Source: a virus. Taken from it: a stretch of DNA of 64,000 nt. Made by a program: the position numbers and the translations under genes. Positions 50,104 to 57,491 of the stretch are shown here, piece after piece. The stretch is taken from the IMG/VR virus record IMGVR_UViG_3300025674_000023, positions 1-64,000 of that record; one strand, given 5' to 3'. The first letter of the stretch is position 1. Each line of letters begins with the position of its first letter. The notes below the pieces were generated by a model. It searched no databases. It was not told the origin of the DNA and saw nothing but the letters and a program-made list of their open reading frames with translations.

Positions 50104-51636
50104 ATGAAGAGTTTTAAGGAGTTTCTTAATGAAGATGCAGTAAAGGCTGCTGAAGCTTGGAGAAAGTGGATGGCAGAGAATCCTCAAGATTTTAAGAAGG
50201 GAGGAAGATTTTACGAGAAAGGTGGCACCGAAAAAACATCTGCTGCTGCTAAAAATTTTATGAAAACTTATATGAAAACTGGCAGACCACCAGAAGGATT
50301 TGAATTTAAAACTACAAAAGTTTCTGGATCAGATGTTGGGTTTGGTGGTAAAACAAAAAAAGAACCACCTAAAGCACAACCAGAACCACCTAAAGCACAA
50401 CCAGAACAACCTAAAGCGCAAACTAGAGCACAACAACCAGAACAACCTAAAGCACAACCTAAAGCACAACCTAAAGCACAACCTAAAGCACAACCTAAAG
50501 CACAACCAGAACAACCTAAAGCGCAAACTAGAGCACAACAACCATCACCTAAAGTACGACCAAAACTTAGATCTAGACTTGGAAGAGTCGGTAATTTAGC
50601 ACTTTCCGGTTTAAGTGCTGTAGATGCAATTGATTCTGCATCGAGAGGTGAATATGGTGATGCCCTTACCAGTGGATTACTTGCTGCACAAGGATCTAGA
50701 AGGTTGTCACGAGCAGCTCCAAGAGCAGGTAGAACTGCCGTTCAAAAAATTGCTACTAGATTAGGAAGACCTGTCTTAGGAAAAGCTGCTGCTCGATTTG
50801 TTCCTGGACTTAGCACTGCTTATGGTATTGCTAGAGGAACACAAGCTGCAATGAGAGGTGATCAACTTGGTGCTGCATTGGGTTATGGATCTGCAATTCC
50901 TGTTGTTGGTGGAGCATTTGCTGCTGCCGATATAGCCAGAGATGTAATGCCACAGAAATGGAAAAATAAAATTGCAAGTTCAATTGGATATAGAAAAACT
51001 TCAGATGCTGCTGCTCAAACAAAAAAAGATATTGAAAAATTAAAAAATAGGCCGCGAACTTCACCAAAACAAATGTTGAGTACAATGGACACTAGATCAT
51101 CAAGGAATGTGGCATCAAAACTTGGCACTTATGGTGCCACACAAGGATCTGCTATTGTAGGAACTGGTGGTAAAACTACTTTTGATACTAAGAATAACAA
51201 AATTACAACAGGTGGAAAAACTGCTAGTCTTCCTAGTACACAAATTCTTCCTGGTGGTAGAGTTGGCGATCTTGCTTATAGAAATGGAAAACCAGTATAT
51301 CTTGCAAGAGCTTCTGTTGCCTCCAGAAATAACAATTTGTTTGCTAGATTATCAAGAGCAACTGGTATAGGTGGTCAGAGACAAAGAGATGCTGCTGCTG
51401 CTCAAAGAGAAAGAAATCAAGCAATTTCAAATACTCAAAAATATAGAAGAGATCTCGGAATAAGTGGAAGTGGTGCGTCATATAATCCACCTAAAACAGG
51501 TCAGTCTGCTAGATCTGCGCAAGCATATGCGGCATCAAAAGGTAAATATTATTCTAGCACTACTGGAAAAACATATGCGAATTATGCTGCGGCGTTAAAA
51601 GACCCTGCAGTTAGAAAAGCTACTTCAAAAACATAA
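50104..51636 (+). CDS. Large candidate head-internal protein with capsid-targeting N-terminus
   Basis: This 510-residue strongly basic protein begins MKSFKEFLNE, which matches T4 MKTYQEFIAE and places a gp21-type site (L-N-E) exactly at Glu10. Residues 88-150 are a Pro-Lys-Ala-Gln repeat. The middle (about 165-290) is Ala/Gly/Arg-rich with hydrophobic stretches (GAALGYGSAIPVVGGAFAAA). The C-terminal part is Arg/Ser/Gln-rich. Its own late promoter and the composition suggest a DNA-bound or ejected internal protein. This is inference. Confidence 0.7.
   Translation: MKSFKEFLNEDAVKAAEAWRKWMAENPQDFKKGGRFYEKGGTEKTSAAAKNFMKTYMKTGRPPEGFEFKTTKVSGSDVGFGGKTKKEPPKAQPEPPKAQPEQPKAQTRAQQPEQPKAQPKAQPKAQPKAQPKAQPEQPKAQTRAQQPSPKVRPKLRSRLGRVGNLALSGLSAVDAIDSASRGEYGDALTSGLLAAQGSRRLSRAAPRAGRTAVQKIATRLGRPVLGKAAARFVPGLSTAYGIARGTQAAMRGDQLGAALGYGSAIPVVGGAFAAADIARDVMPQKWKNKIASSIGYRKTSDAAAQTKKDIEKLKNRPRTSPKQMLSTMDTRSSRNVASKLGTYGATQGSAIVGTGGKTTFDTKNNKITTGGKTASLPSTQILPGGRVGDLAYRNGKPVYLARASVASRNNNLFARLSRATGIGGQRQRDAAAAQRERNQAISNTQKYRRDLGISGSGASYNPPKTGQSARSAQAYAASKGKYYSSTTGKTYANYAAALKDPAVRKATSKT
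50365..50550 (+). repeat. 12-bp coding repeats (PKAQ type)
   Basis: Tandem copies of CCTAAAGCACAA with variants encode PKAQ/PEQ repeats. A longer segment with GCGCAAACTAGAGC occurs twice, about 108 bp apart, so part of the array was duplicated. Confidence 0.8.
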
Positions 51637-51641
51637 TTTTT

Positions 51642-51649
51642 GATAAATA
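51642..51649 (+). promoter_or_regulatory. Late promoter (GATAAATA)
   Basis: One mismatch to TATAAATA, 27 bases before the ATG at 51676. An AATAAATA overlaps it at 51646-51653. Confidence 0.55.
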
Positions 51650-51675
51650 AATATACGACAACAGTGTATAAGAAA

Positions 51676-52494
51676 ATGAGTATTAGAGGTCTTAAAGAAG
51701 CATATCAAGAAGTTTATCTTAACGAATCTATAGAAAATCTTGCTATTGCTTTAATTGAAGAAGGATATGATTTAGATCAAATCACTGAGCAAGATTTTTA
51801 TAATATTTGTGAGGAAAATGGTTTCATTTGTGAAGGTGGTAAAGCTAAAGCATTGTTGGATTTATTGAGAAGTCCTGCAGCTCGAAGAGTATACGGAAAA
51901 GCTTATAGAGGTCTTGTAAAACCTGTGGTGGGTGGTGCTAAACGACCTTTAAAAGCAGCACTTGGAGTGCTTGGTGCAACCGCCGCAACTAAGTATGGAT
52001 TAATTCCAGCAGTCAAATACGCTGGCGGCGAATTAAAAAAAGGTTTGAAATCGGCAGATGATGCTTTAGGTGGTAATATTCAGAAAATGATGAAGGGAGG
52101 AGATAGTAACCAATCCAAACCCGTTAAGAAGAAGGAAGAAGAAGACAAAGATGCCTGGATGAATAAGTATCTCACTCAAGGAGATTCTGAAGATATGTTC
52201 GATCTAGTAAAAAATCATTTGCTAGACGAAGGTTATGCAGACACCGAAAATGCAGCAATTGTTATTATGTCTAATATGAGTGAAGAGTGGAGAAAGAGTA
52301 TTCTTGAAGGTTCTATTGCAGATAGAGCAAGAAAAGTTGTTGATGCCCAGAGACAAGGTTTTCATGGTGATGCTGATGAAATGAAGCGAGATATGGATGC
52401 AATCAATTTAAATCTTCTTAGATTGAGACCTTATGGTGTTAAAGGATTTCCTTCGGTTAAAAAGAATGAACCCAAGAAGACTACTAATGCTTAA
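51676..52494 (+). CDS. Virion-associated protein with GYADT/NMSEEW domain
   Basis: This 272-residue protein starts MSIRGLKEAYQEVYLNE, with a candidate gp21 site (L-N-E/S) at residues 15-17. It has an Ala/Gly-rich hydrophobic segment (KAALGVLGATAATKYG) and the domain FDLVKNHLLDEGYADTEN, VIMSNMSEEWRKSILE. That domain recurs in the genes at 18654 and, diverged, 52525. The start at 51676 avoids an upstream extension across the promoter. No enzyme motif is seen; a head or scaffold-associated role is inferred. Confidence 0.7.
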   Translation: MSIRGLKEAYQEVYLNESIENLAIALIEEGYDLDQITEQDFYNICEENGFICEGGKAKALLDLLRSPAARRVYGKAYRGLVKPVVGGAKRPLKAALGVLGATAATKYGLIPAVKYAGGELKKGLKSADDALGGNIQKMMKGGDSNQSKPVKKKEEEDKDAWMNKYLTQGDSEDMFDLVKNHLLDEGYADTENAAIVIMSNMSEEWRKSILEGSIADRARKVVDAQRQGFHGDADEMKRDMDAINLNLLRLRPYGVKGFPSVKKNEPKKTTNA

Positions 52495-52524
52495 AACCTT
52501 CTATAAACTAAAGGGAGTCTGATA

Positions 52525-53319
52525 ATGCTAAACGAGCAAAGGAAGTTTGATTATGCTAGGGAAAATAATGTTCCTGGTATAAATTTTAGAAATAAAGAAG
52601 GCAACCTTGTATGGCGAAAACTTGATGCTGAATTGAAAGCAGATTTAAAAAGACAAGGTTATAACTGGAGAGAATTGGAAAAATCTTATCTTAGAAGACG
52701 CGGACAAAAGCAAGTTGAAAAAGATGTGGATGATGTGGCAGCAGCAAAGGCAGCAGCAGAAGAACAAAAACCAGAACAACCTAAAGAACAACCTAAAGAA
52801 CAACCTAAAGAACAACCTAAAGAACAACCTAAAGAACAACCTAAAGAACAACCTAAAGAACAACCTAAAGAACAACCTAAAGAACAAAAACCAAAACAAT
52901 TAACTAATCGTGAAAAATGGGAAAAAGCAAATCCACGTTTAGCTGCAGCAGAAAAGATTAGAGCAGAATTTAAGTCTGCTGGGAAATCTCCTTATAGTAA
53001 AGAAGCAAGAAAAGCGGTTTCAAAAGTGATTTATACAGATCCAAAGTCAAAAGCTTACGTTAAAGATTCTTATGATGTAGTATTGGATTATCTCTTCTCT
53101 ATGGGGCATGTAGATACTTTAGAAGAAGCACATTATATCATGATGCAACTTGATTCTGAAAATATTCAGGGTATCATGGAGCAAATGCTTCCTCCTATAG
53201 ACTTTGAAAAACATAAAGCAGCACAAAAGACGCAAAAAATTTATAATAAAGCAACACAAGGAGCAGGATCAGAAAAAGATTTTCTGAAAAGAACTGGGGC
53301 ACAACTTCCTAGAGTCTAA
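52525..53319 (+). CDS. Virion-associated protein with PKEQ repeats
   Basis: This 264-residue protein has an N-terminal part with NVPGINFRNKEGNLVWRKL, nine PKEQ repeats (about residues 86-121), a basic helix, and a C-terminal segment YDVVLDYLFSMGHVDTLEEAHYIMMQLDSE that is a diverged copy of the GYADT/NMSEEW domain upstream. Function is unknown. A GGGAG site precedes the ATG. Confidence 0.7.
   Translation: MLNEQRKFDYARENNVPGINFRNKEGNLVWRKLDAELKADLKRQGYNWRELEKSYLRRRGQKQVEKDVDDVAAAKAAAEEQKPEQPKEQPKEQPKEQPKEQPKEQPKEQPKEQPKEQPKEQKPKQLTNREKWEKANPRLAAAEKIRAEFKSAGKSPYSKEARKAVSKVIYTDPKSKAYVKDSYDVVLDYLFSMGHVDTLEEAHYIMMQLDSENIQGIMEQMLPPIDFEKHKAAQKTQKIYNKATQGAGSEKDFLKRTGAQLPRV
52780..52887 (+). repeat. 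Nine tandem 12-bp repeats (PKEQ)
   Basis: Nine exact copies of CCTAAAGAACAA encode PKEQ. The unit differs by one base from the repeat in the gene at 50104, so the two arrays share an origin. Confidence 0.9.
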
Positions 53320-53330
53320 CATATGTGTAA

Positions 53331-53357
53331 AGAGGGTTGACAACCCTCTTTTTTTTG
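53331..53357 (+). terminator. Rho-independent terminator
   Basis: AGAGGGTT (53331-53338) pairs with AACCCTCT (53342-53349), with a 3-nt loop and a run of nine T from 53349. Confidence 0.85.
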
Positions 53358-53365
53358 TGTAAAAT
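53337..53365 (+). promoter_or_regulatory. Promoter with -35 box inside the terminator loop
   Basis: TTGACA (53337-53342) lies across the terminator hairpin and TAAAAT (53360-53365) is 17 bp further. This is the same arrangement as at 30646-30683. Confidence 0.55.
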
Positions 53366-53384
53366 ACCTTTGTTAGGGTTAAAA

Positions 53385-53392
53385 GATAAATA
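53385..53392 (+). promoter_or_regulatory. Late promoter (GATAAATA)
   Basis: One mismatch to TATAAATA, 23 bases before the ATG at 53415. Confidence 0.5.
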
Positions 53393-53414
53393 ATAGCTCA
53401 TTGAAATCTATAAG

Positions 53415-53864
53415 ATGAGCTATGATAATCCGTGGAGATATGATGAGAGAGTTTTTGATAGTAATGATATTGGGGACTACTACGGCTTTGTTTATCTCAT
53501 TACCAATCAGTCAAACAAACGACAATACATTGGTAGAAAGTATTTTTGGTCATATAGAACTCCACCAGGAAAGAAAAGGAAAGTAAAACAAGAATCTGAT
53601 TGGAAGAAGTATTATGGTTCTTGTCCTGAATTAAAAGAAGATATTAAAAAGTATGGTAAAGAGACCTTCAGTAGAGTTATATTGAGTCTACATAAGACAA
53701 AAGGACTTTGTAATTATGAGGAGACCAAGCAACTCTTTCTCAATAATGTCTTATCTGAATCGCTTGACAACGGGGTGCCTGCGTTCTATAATAGCAACAT
53801 TCTCGGGCGCTACATGCGCAAAGACTATGGTAACTTTGGAAGACACTCTGAAAACGACACATGA
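53415..53864 (+). CDS. GIY-YIG-type endonuclease
   Basis: This 149-residue protein has YGFVYLITNQSNKRQYIGRKYF, the GIY-YIG core with Arg in the second motif, and a later DWKKYYGSCPELKEDIKKYG segment as in Seg-like and phage single-domain members. The conserved Glu is probably in YEETKQLFL. It may be a free-standing homing-type nuclease or take part in host DNA degradation; the sequence does not decide. Confidence 0.75.
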   Translation: MSYDNPWRYDERVFDSNDIGDYYGFVYLITNQSNKRQYIGRKYFWSYRTPPGKKRKVKQESDWKKYYGSCPELKEDIKKYGKETFSRVILSLHKTKGLCNYEETKQLFLNNVLSESLDNGVPAFYNSNILGRYMRKDYGNFGRHSENDT

Positions 53865-54027
53865 CTGGGCAGTTGATAGACTGCACACTCTCTGTCAAGA
53901 CCCTTCAAACGACCCATTAGAATGTGTTGAGAATGCACATGCACTTCATTGTGAGTTTTATGAGTGGCTTGATCCTGATGTTGAAGACCATGAAATTTAC
54001 TCTCTTGAATATCTTGGTGAAGATTGA
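53827..54027 (+). CDS. Small acidic hypothetical protein
   Basis: This 66-residue protein (MVTLEDTLKTTHDWAVDRLH) starts inside the nuclease gene and overlaps it by 38 bases. It is acidic with three cysteines. Its function is unknown. Confidence 0.6.
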   Translation: MVTLEDTLKTTHDWAVDRLHTLCQDPSNDPLECVENAHALHCEFYEWLDPDVEDHEIYSLEYLGED

Positions 54028-54031
54028 TTCA

Positions 54032-54038
54032 CTAAATA
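54032..54038 (+). promoter_or_regulatory. Late promoter (CTAAATA)
   Basis: CTAAATA is 59 bases before the lysozyme ATG. A 6-bp hairpin (54051-54056 with 54062-54067) lies in the leader. Confidence 0.45.
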
Positions 54039-54096
54039 CCCCGTGCCGTGAAGAACATTATGTTCTTGTAACGGATGTCGAATTCTGTTTATTTTA

Positions 54097-54741
54097 ATGC
54101 TTAAAAAATTACTTCCTATTGTTCTTGCAACTTCAATACCAGCTGCTTTTGCATATCCATCAATCGATGAAATCGAAAATCCATGGATTGATCCATCAGA
54201 TATTGAGTCTGTCAAAAAAATTGATGCCGATTTAGATCCGAAAAAAGCAATTCCGATTGCTAAAATTATTGAAGAAGAAAAGACATGGAAATGTCCTTCT
54301 TGTAATGAAAATGAGAAATATGTTCTCAAAGAACTTCAAGAAAAGACAAGTATTACTGATCGTAATGCTCTTGCCACTATCATGGGCAACATAAAGTCAG
54401 AGTCAAACTTTATTCCCAATATTTGTGAAGGTGGTGCAAGAGTTTCATACCATCATTGCTATAGTGGTGGTTATGGATTGATTCAATGGACTTCCAGCAA
54501 TCGGTATTATGGATTGGGTCAGTTTGCAAAGAAGTACGGATGTAATCCTAGTGAACTTAAATGTCAAACTCGTTATATGATTAACGAACCAACTTTCCAA
54601 AAGCATATTCATGAATTTGAAGGTAGTGGTCAAACAGTTAAATGGTATATGACTACTGCATATTATTGGTTGGGATGGGGTATTAAGGGGTATCGAGAGC
54701 AATATGCTTATAACTATATAAAGAAATTTGTTTTATCTTGA
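54097..54741 (+). CDS. Secreted phage lysozyme-type protein (endolysin candidate)
   Basis: This 214-residue protein has a signal peptide (MLKKLLPIVLATSIPAAFA, cleavage after residue 19), a linker and a tail-lysozyme-type domain. Near residues 90-155 it shows NALATIMGNIKSESNF, with candidate catalytic E102, and GYGLIQWTSSNRYYGLGQFAKKYG. It would cut peptidoglycan in the periplasm. Sec export would make a separate holin less necessary for its release. Confidence 0.8.
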   Translation: MLKKLLPIVLATSIPAAFAYPSIDEIENPWIDPSDIESVKKIDADLDPKKAIPIAKIIEEEKTWKCPSCNENEKYVLKELQEKTSITDRNALATIMGNIKSESNFIPNICEGGARVSYHHCYSGGYGLIQWTSSNRYYGLGQFAKKYGCNPSELKCQTRYMINEPTFQKHIHEFEGSGQTVKWYMTTAYYWLGWGIKGYREQYAYNYIKKFVLS

Positions 54742-54742
54742 A

Positions 54743-55186
54743 ATGGAACTATTTAAAAAACTCATCGAAAAAATTAATCCTTTAGAATCTTCTGTCAAAG
54801 AGGTTACCTCTAGTCATTTTAGTCATGGATATAGTCCATATAATGGAGTCAAATCTGTTTCGAGTGAAACGATTTTAAAAAATAACCATTACATTGCCGT
54901 TCCTGCTCCAGATATTCTTCCATATGATCCTTGGTTTGATCCACCTATTAAAACGGAAAAACAAATTATTATTGAGAAAAAAAAGTTAGAAGCAAAGAAA
55001 CAGCAAGAACAAGTTGAATCTACTATGAAGCAATCAAAAGAACCAAAGAATATTCATGATGTTCTATATAAAAAAGCAGCAGCACACATGAAAAACTCCT
55101 GGCAAGAAAATCTTGGTGGTTCTGAAAACTTTCATCAAGGTCCTGGTGGTTGGACATCTGGCACTGGTATTAATCAATTTCGTTGA
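54743..55186 (+). CDS. Hypothetical protein
   Basis: This 147-residue protein begins MELFKKLIEKINPLESS two bases after the lysozyme stop. It has a Pro-rich part (APDILPYDPWFDPPIK), a charged helix and a Gly-rich end (LGGSENFHQGPGGWTSGTGINQF). No family is recognised. Confidence 0.65.
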   Translation: MELFKKLIEKINPLESSVKEVTSSHFSHGYSPYNGVKSVSSETILKNNHYIAVPAPDILPYDPWFDPPIKTEKQIIIEKKKLEAKKQQEQVESTMKQSKEPKNIHDVLYKKAAAHMKNSWQENLGGSENFHQGPGGWTSGTGINQFR

Positions 55187-55192
55187 GTTTTT

Positions 55193-55858
55193 ATGAAAAA
55201 ATTTATTGTCACTTTTTTGACTGCATTTGCTTTTGCTACTCCCGCACTTGCTGACCCAGAAGTAAAAGGTTGGAATAGTTATGACGCAATGGGTTGTATG
55301 CTTTTACGAGAATGCACCGATGAAGTCAAACAAGTCAAAGATATTGAAGATCTTTCCACGAGGTATCCAGATAGCGATTTTAGTTCTATTGCTTATGAGT
55401 TTAATGAGATGCTATCTGCTCTTAGAGAAATCGGAGTTAAAGTTTTTCTAGCAAGTGAAAAATATTTTCCTCCACAGCATCGTGGGGTATATCACACAGT
55501 TGGAAATAACTTCTTTCTGAATGAAGACTATATGCACAAACCTCATCAGTTGATGAGCGTCATGAGGCACGAAGGATGGCACGCTGCTCAAGATTGTATG
55601 GCAGGAACAATTCATAATAACTTTATTGCTATCATTCATAATGAAGATGAGATTCCTCAATATTGGCGCGATATTGCTAAAGATACTTATCCAAAACATT
55701 CTCTTCCTTGGGAACAAGAAGCAATGTGGGCTGGTCATACTGAAAACATGACCATGAATGCTCTTATGGTATGTGCCAAACAACCAATGTGGAAAGTTTA
55801 TCCTCCAACTCCTCTTACCAAGAAATATTTAATTGATGAGGGGTTTATTGATAAATAA
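55193..55858 (+). CDS. Secreted zinc-metallopeptidase-like protein
   Basis: This 221-residue protein has a signal peptide (residues 1-20, ending TPALA) and the zinc-binding motif HEGWH at 126-130. A possible third ligand is in LPWEQEAMWAGH. The protein type is known from cyanophages. It could act on periplasmic or cell-surface protein; no substrate is known. Confidence 0.75.
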   Translation: MKKFIVTFLTAFAFATPALADPEVKGWNSYDAMGCMLLRECTDEVKQVKDIEDLSTRYPDSDFSSIAYEFNEMLSALREIGVKVFLASEKYFPPQHRGVYHTVGNNFFLNEDYMHKPHQLMSVMRHEGWHAAQDCMAGTIHNNFIAIIHNEDEIPQYWRDIAKDTYPKHSLPWEQEAMWAGHTENMTMNALMVCAKQPMWKVYPPTPLTKKYLIDEGFIDK

Positions 55859-55878
55859 AAGAGCCTCACTCTTTTCAA

Positions 55879-56169
55879 ATGACAGATTCAAACCTGAAGC
55901 AAAAAGAGGATGCCAATAAGAAAGATAAGTTTGATTGGGCAGATGAAGGTTTATCTGCCCTTGTGCGTGTTGTTATTCTATCGTGGTCTGCAGCAATTCT
56001 TACACTTAATTATGTAACTATTCCTGGTGTTCCTCAAAAAAACATAGACCCAACTTTTATTGCTAGCGTCTTTACTGGAACTTTAGCTACATTTGGAGTT
56101 CAACCGGCAAAGAAAAAAGATGAAGAAGTTGTTAAAAAAGAGGAAGATAAAAAAGAAAAAGTTCAATAG
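55879..56169 (+). CDS. Small membrane protein (holin-like)
   Basis: This 96-residue protein has charged ends and two hydrophobic segments (VRVVILSWSAAILTLNYVTI and DPTFIASVFTGTLATFGVQ). The Lys/Glu-rich tail is typical of holins. Its location after lysozyme and peptidase genes supports that role, but it remains inference. Confidence 0.65.
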   Translation: MTDSNLKQKEDANKKDKFDWADEGLSALVRVVILSWSAAILTLNYVTIPGVPQKNIDPTFIASVFTGTLATFGVQPAKKKDEEVVKKEEDKKEKVQ

Positions 56170-56178
56170 TGATTGATC

Positions 56179-56820
56179 ATGATATGGGAATCAAAAGTGT
56201 CTGAGAAAATTGAACTAGAAATACCAACAACAACGCCAACAAAGCAATCACCAATTAAGATTGCTTTGTTGGCATTAGGTATGATTGTTGGTATTTCTCA
56301 TATTGGTCTTCTCGGATATGTTCTTAAAGATAATAATTCAAAAGTAAATCAAGTTCCTGTTATTAATATTCCTCGCGGACCATATTCATCTTATAAAATC
56401 AAAGCAAATAAAGATGGATATGAAATTGAATATCGTGCAGATGATCCTAAGATTTTAGAATCTGAAAGATCTCTTGATGTCGATAGAAATAAAAAAGGAT
56501 GGTTTGGCGGATCATCTGAAAAAAGGAATGAATATCGTCGTGATCAATATACAAGAGAAGGCACCAGAAATACAGGAGGTGCCGCAACAGACGGTGAGGG
56601 AAAGACTCTTGCCAAAAGCGAAGAGTGCATCAGGGCGGACGCTGGAGCACGGTCACAAGGTGCGATGGCAGGTAGTGCAATTGCTGCTGGCGCAATTGTT
56701 CCTGCTGTTGTTAACATTCCCTACGTTGGTTGGTTAGTAGGTGGTTGGGCATTATTACTTGGTCAAAAAGTAGGTTCTGATGTTGGATCTGAAGTTGGAT
56801 CTGTCTTTAATGATTGTTAG
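56179..56820 (+). CDS. Membrane protein with Gly/Ala-rich C-terminus
   Basis: This 213-residue protein has one N-terminal membrane span (IALLALGMIVGISHIGLLGYVL), a charged periplasmic or cytoplasmic middle and a C-terminal glycine-zipper-like region (GAMAGSAIAAGAIVPAVVN, WALLLGQKVGSDVGSEVGS). Its first codons lie in a long inverted repeat. An in-frame TTG two codons earlier is an alternative start. Its function is unknown. Confidence 0.65.
   Translation: MIWESKVSEKIELEIPTTTPTKQSPIKIALLALGMIVGISHIGLLGYVLKDNNSKVNQVPVINIPRGPYSSYKIKANKDGYEIEYRADDPKILESERSLDVDRNKKGWFGGSSEKRNEYRRDQYTREGTRNTGGAATDGEGKTLAKSEECIRADAGARSQGAMAGSAIAAGAIVPAVVNIPYVGWLVGGWALLLGQKVGSDVGSEVGSVFNDC
56218..56297. repeat. Long nested inverted repeat inside a coding sequence
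   Basis: A 15-bp perfect inverted repeat (56235-56249 with 56259-56273, 9-nt loop) is enclosed by a 13-bp perfect one (56218-56230 with 56285-56297). Together they form a 28-bp interrupted stem in the coding strand near the start of a membrane protein gene. Confidence 0.9.
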
Positions 56821-56822
56821 TG

Positions 56823-57020
56823 ATGCTTACCTTTATAAACTATGTCACTGCATTCTGGTCAGTGGTTGTAATAAATTGCATTAACACCGTGAATTTTAAA
56901 TATTGTTTACCAGTTAATGAATGGTTATTTCCTGAGATTCAGTATTTGATTAAACTTAAAACAGGTGAAATAGTTCCATATCAAGAAGAAAAAGATTACC
57001 TTAAAAAGATAAATGAATGA
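56823..57020 (+). CDS. Small hypothetical protein
   Basis: This 65-residue protein begins MLTFINYVTAFWSVVVINCIN (hydrophobic, possible signal anchor) and ends in a charged helix. It starts two bases after the previous stop. Its function is unknown. Confidence 0.6.
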   Translation: MLTFINYVTAFWSVVVINCINTVNFKYCLPVNEWLFPEIQYLIKLKTGEIVPYQEEKDYLKKINE

Positions 57021-57207
57021 TCCAGTTTGGAGTATTTTTATTGCGATGATCCTACTCCTTTCTGGAACGGGATATTACATATATACTATTATGTTTTTAG
57101 CATATCAGGAACTAAAAGAAGATGGCCAAGTCCGCGAACAAGGGCAAGAAGGGATCTGCGAACAACAAGGCGCAGAACCAGGGCAATGCAACGGCAAAGA
57201 AAGCTAA
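57013..57207 (+). CDS. Small membrane protein with overlapped tail
   Basis: This 64-residue protein has one membrane span (WSIFIAMILLLSGTGYYIYTIMFLAY). Its last 29 residues, Gln/Glu/Gly-rich, are read from the same DNA as the basic protein at 57122. The membrane part looks genuine; the tail composition may only reflect the other frame. Confidence 0.5.
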   Translation: MNDPVWSIFIAMILLLSGTGYYIYTIMFLAYQELKEDGQVREQGQEGICEQQGAEPGQCNGKES

Positions 57208-57229
57208 GAATGGAGGAAAGAAAAAGTAA
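57122..57229 (+). CDS. Small Lys/Asn-rich basic protein (35 residues)
   Basis: The reading MAKSANKGKKGSANNKAQ, then NATAKKAKNGGKKK, is almost entirely Lys, Ala, Asn and Gly, as in small nucleic-acid-binding proteins. The stretch is much richer in G and C than its surroundings, which fits selection on this frame. It overlaps the previous gene in another frame. Confidence 0.6.
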   Translation: MAKSANKGKKGSANNKAQNQGNATAKKAKNGGKKK

Positions 57230-57248
57230 TATATACTTTGTATGGCAT

Positions 57249-57491
57249 ATGATAAAAATGAAATACCTGTTGATTCCAATTCTTATTTTGAGTACGACGG
57301 CAGTTTATGCTCAAAATAAGAAGTTGGAGATATTCAATCAGGCACTAGAAAATTTAAAATTATATCGGTTGGAGCAAACAATGACTCCTCCCGAAGATGC
57401 CTTAGATCAAGCATTAGCGGAGTTCAATTATGGGCATTATGGTTCCACCGAGTCGGAAGAGTTGTTACAACTTCCGAGTAGTAGAGATTAA
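57249..57491 (+). CDS. Small secreted protein
   Basis: This 80-residue protein (alternative start 57258) has a signal peptide (MKYLLIPILILSTTAVYA) followed by a short acidic helical domain (NKKLEIFNQALENLKLYRLEQ). It overlaps the nuclease gene. Its function is unknown. Confidence 0.6.
   Translation: MIKMKYLLIPILILSTTAVYAQNKKLEIFNQALENLKLYRLEQTMTPPEDALDQALAEFNYGHYGSTESEELLQLPSSRD

Noticed and set aside
52645-52899. Phe/Arg-rich minus-strand frame
   Set aside because: It is the complement of the PKEQ repeat and has no gene features.
33153-53864. Three gene overlaps of exactly 38 bases (33153-33190, 49822-49859, 53827-53864)
   Set aside because: The sequences of the overlaps are unrelated; the equal length appears to be coincidence.
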